From assembly GCF_002920615.1 (NCBI RefSeq), contig NZ_PQSU01000037.1, forward strand, positions 1 to 64,000: DNA of 64,000 bases, read 5' to 3'. This document shows, piece by piece, positions 62,499 through 64,000 of the stretch. The first letter of the stretch is position 1. Every line of letters begins with the position of its first letter. This stretch comes from Streptomyces sp. Ru62. Lineage in GTDB: Bacteria; Actinomycetota; Actinomycetes; Streptomycetales; Streptomycetaceae. The notes beneath the pieces are model-generated. The model was not told where the DNA came from. It was given only the letters and a program-made list of their open reading frames with translations, and searched no databases. The translations under genes and the position numbers were made by a program.

Positions 62499-63407
62499 GT
62501 GGATGTGCTGCATTTGCGGTATTTCGTTGCGGTTGCCGAGGAGCTGAATTTCTCGGCGGCGGCCCGGCGGCTGCACATGGCAACCCCGCCCCTGAGTCAG
62601 CGGATCCGGTCTCTGGAGCGGGAACTTGATTGCCGGCTGTTCGAGCGTGACACCCACCGCGTCACGCTCACGCCCGCGGGGGAGGCGTTGTTGCCGCTCG
62701 CGCGGGAGGTGCTGGAGCAGATGAATGCCATTCCGTTCCGGGTGCGGGAGGCGACCCAGCCGGGGCGCAGCACCATGTTCGTGGGTATTCCCACCGGGAT
62801 GCATCCGAAGCTGCGGAACCTTGTCAACGCGCTCGCCGATCGTGTCCAGCAGTGGTGCGAGCTGCTGCGCTGGCCGGGCACGTCCAAGGCTCTGGTCGCC
62901 GGGGTGAGGGAGAACACGCTTGCGCTCGCACTGGCCCGGCTGCCGGTGAGCGATGCGTCACTGGATGTGCTGCCGGTCATGTCGGAACGGCTCGGAGCGG
63001 TGGTGCCGGCCGACCGGTTCGTCGGGCGGAATTCTGTGGCGCTGGAAGACCTCAGCGATCTGTGTTTCGTCGTTGCGCCCAACGAAATCAGATCCACCTA
63101 TTTTGACCAGCTCGACCGAGAAATGTTCGAGCGGGGAATCAGGAAACGCACCAAACTGACGGAAGCCGGATATGGTGGAATCGCTGAAATGGTCTCCACC
63201 GGGATGGCTTTCTATTTCGCCATGCTCGACCCGGAAAGCCCCATGCACGGGTATAGGCTGGAGAATACGAAGGTGGTGTCGTTCACTGATTTCGAGCCAC
63301 GGCTGGAGACCGCTCTGGTCTGGCGCCGCGACCGCGCCTCGGGCGGCGATCTAGACGAACTCGTGCACGTAGCTCGTGAGGTCTTCGCCGAGCCGATCAA
63401 CCTCTGA
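62499..63407 (+). CDS. LysR-family regulator
   Basis: The 302-residue regulator starts VDVLHLRYFVAVAEELNFSA at GTG 62499 (preceded by GGGG). The HTH continues AARRLHMATPPLSQRIRSLE, RELDCRLFERDTHRVTLTPA. The effector domain reads GRSTMFVGIPTGMHPKLRNL, LALARLPVSDASLDVLPVMS and AGYGGIAEMVSTGMAFYFAM. The target is unclear: there is no adjacent divergent gene, so it may act on the gene starting at 63754 or elsewhere. Confidence 0.86.
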   Translation: MDVLHLRYFVAVAEELNFSAAARRLHMATPPLSQRIRSLERELDCRLFERDTHRVTLTPAGEALLPLAREVLEQMNAIPFRVREATQPGRSTMFVGIPTGMHPKLRNLVNALADRVQQWCELLRWPGTSKALVAGVRENTLALALARLPVSDASLDVLPVMSERLGAVVPADRFVGRNSVALEDLSDLCFVVAPNEIRSTYFDQLDREMFERGIRKRTKLTEAGYGGIAEMVSTGMAFYFAMLDPESPMHGYRLENTKVVSFTDFEPRLETALVWRRDRASGGDLDELVHVAREVFAEPINL

Positions 63408-63753
63408 CACCCGCAGTCGTCGGGCACGTGCAGGTAGAGGACAGGATCCCCGCACGTGAGGCTCTCGGAGAGTCGCTGTTGTCCACGATGTCCGTGGTGG
63501 GCGGCACTGCATCTCGGCTCGCCCTAAGGCCGACACTGTCCCGCTTCCCCTGTGATGCCCCGCACCCGACGGCACGCCAGAAATCCGGGAGGGTAACACC
63601 GATGTACGGCCGCTTCCTCTCGCCGGTCGCCCCCGGTATCGGCGTGACTGGCCCGGTAACACCGGCATGAGCGAGGCGATAATTCCGTCACCGGGTATTT
63701 CGCCGCTAGCGTTCCTTGTCATAGCCAGTTGAGGCAGCGAAAGGAATGCGACC
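63408..63753. other. Intergenic region with a repeated decamer
   Basis: No gene was seen. GGTAACACCG occurs at 63592-63601 and 63655-63664, exactly 63 bp apart (six helical turns), upstream of the gene starting at 63754. This could be a pair of activator sites, for example for the LysR product, but that is speculative. Confidence 0.4.
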
Positions 63754-64000
63754 ATGACACAGACGCATATAGCAGGGCCGCTTGAAAGCGTGCGGGCCAT
63801 CGATCTATCGACGGTGGTGATAGGCCTGCGGCGTACCAGGGACGGCCTGGCCGCCGTAATTTCTTACAACCGACAGAACTTCCGCCACTTCTTCTCTGCC
63901 ACGGATCGCCCGGACCTGGCCGCGGCCCCGCGCGTCGACGGATCCGCTCTGGACTTGGACGACGTAGATGACAGGTCCGACCTGGTCGATGAGTGCGCTC
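63754..64000 (+). CDS. Hypothetical protein, N-terminal part, cut by the window edge
   Basis: ATG 63754 follows a GAAAGGA site 9 bases upstream. The visible 82 residues read MTQTHIAGPLESVRAIDLST, VVIGLRRTRDGLAAVISYNR and FRHFFSATDRPDLAAAPRVD. Codon bias is normal. I do not recognise the family from this part. Confidence 0.6.
   Translation, partial: MTQTHIAGPLESVRAIDLSTVVIGLRRTRDGLAAVISYNRQNFRHFFSATDRPDLAAAPRVDGSALDLDDVDDRSDLVDECA

Overview
The window looks like a Streptomyces chromosome (or a very close actinomycete). GC is very high with strong third-codon GC bias. Typical markers are a WhiB protein, many HxlR/TetR/XRE/LysR regulators, a DUF1062 and a DUF6882 protein, an LAXTG sortase substrate, and IS481/IS5/IS110/ISAs1/IS21 debris. 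The density of pseudogenes, broken IS elements and toxin-antitoxin fragments fits an accessory region such as a chromosome arm. No tRNA, rRNA or CRISPR array was seen.

Layout. 0-2.8 kb: 5' end of a selenium-binding-protein gene (minus strand), then about 2.4 kb of decayed coding sequence. 2.9-8.4 kb: a two-gene unit of a PGAP1/lipase-like hydrolase translationally coupled to a 1523-residue caspase-NTPase-WD40 protein. This is the best candidate in the window for an unusual conflict or cell-death system. 8.4-10.3 kb: a degraded methyltransferase / PLP-enzyme / ComB operon. 10.5-13 kb: a chloramphenicol-type exporter followed by a frameshifted IS481. 13-15 kb: a secreted lipase and a DUF1062 gene. 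15-16.3 kb: an extremely GC-rich segment with a diverged long direct repeat. 16.3-20.8 kb: small genes and nested IS and toxin-antitoxin wreckage. 21-22 kb: a glycosyltransferase.

22.1-40.8 kb: the start of an ATP-dependent DNA ligase lies at 22.1 kb and its C-terminus at 40.4 kb, on the same strand. The 18 kb between them carries hydrolases, a TetR regulator, an FAD monooxygenase, a YCII protein, and an XRE/MmyB regulator with a run of MFS exporters, aldo/keto reductases, a zinc alcohol dehydrogenase, an NADP reductase and a secreted beta-propeller. Three copies of a GGGGGT-N10-ACCCCY inverted repeat precede the XRE gene, the first exporter and an aldo/keto reductase, which suggests one regulon.

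41-50 kb: a defence/toxin-like area with a protein ending in a HEPN-like RNxxxH motif, a WhiB regulator, a Fic protein with a split partner, a Doc-like toxin-antitoxin pair, a frameshifted AAA ATPase fused to an RHS/HINT toxin remnant, and a lower-GC small gene of immunity-protein size. 50-57.7 kb: HxlR-controlled metabolic genes (DJ-1, tautomerase, hydrolase, enoyl-CoA hydratase), an LAXTG-anchored hydrolase, an epoxide hydrolase and a conserved unknown. 57.8-59.9 kb: an intact ISAs1 element and an inverted remnant of its end, bracketing a macro-domain gene. 60-64 kb: a frameshifted 14-helix exporter with its divergent HxlR regulator, a LysR regulator and a truncated gene at the right edge.

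All family names rest on reading motifs by eye. No database search was run.
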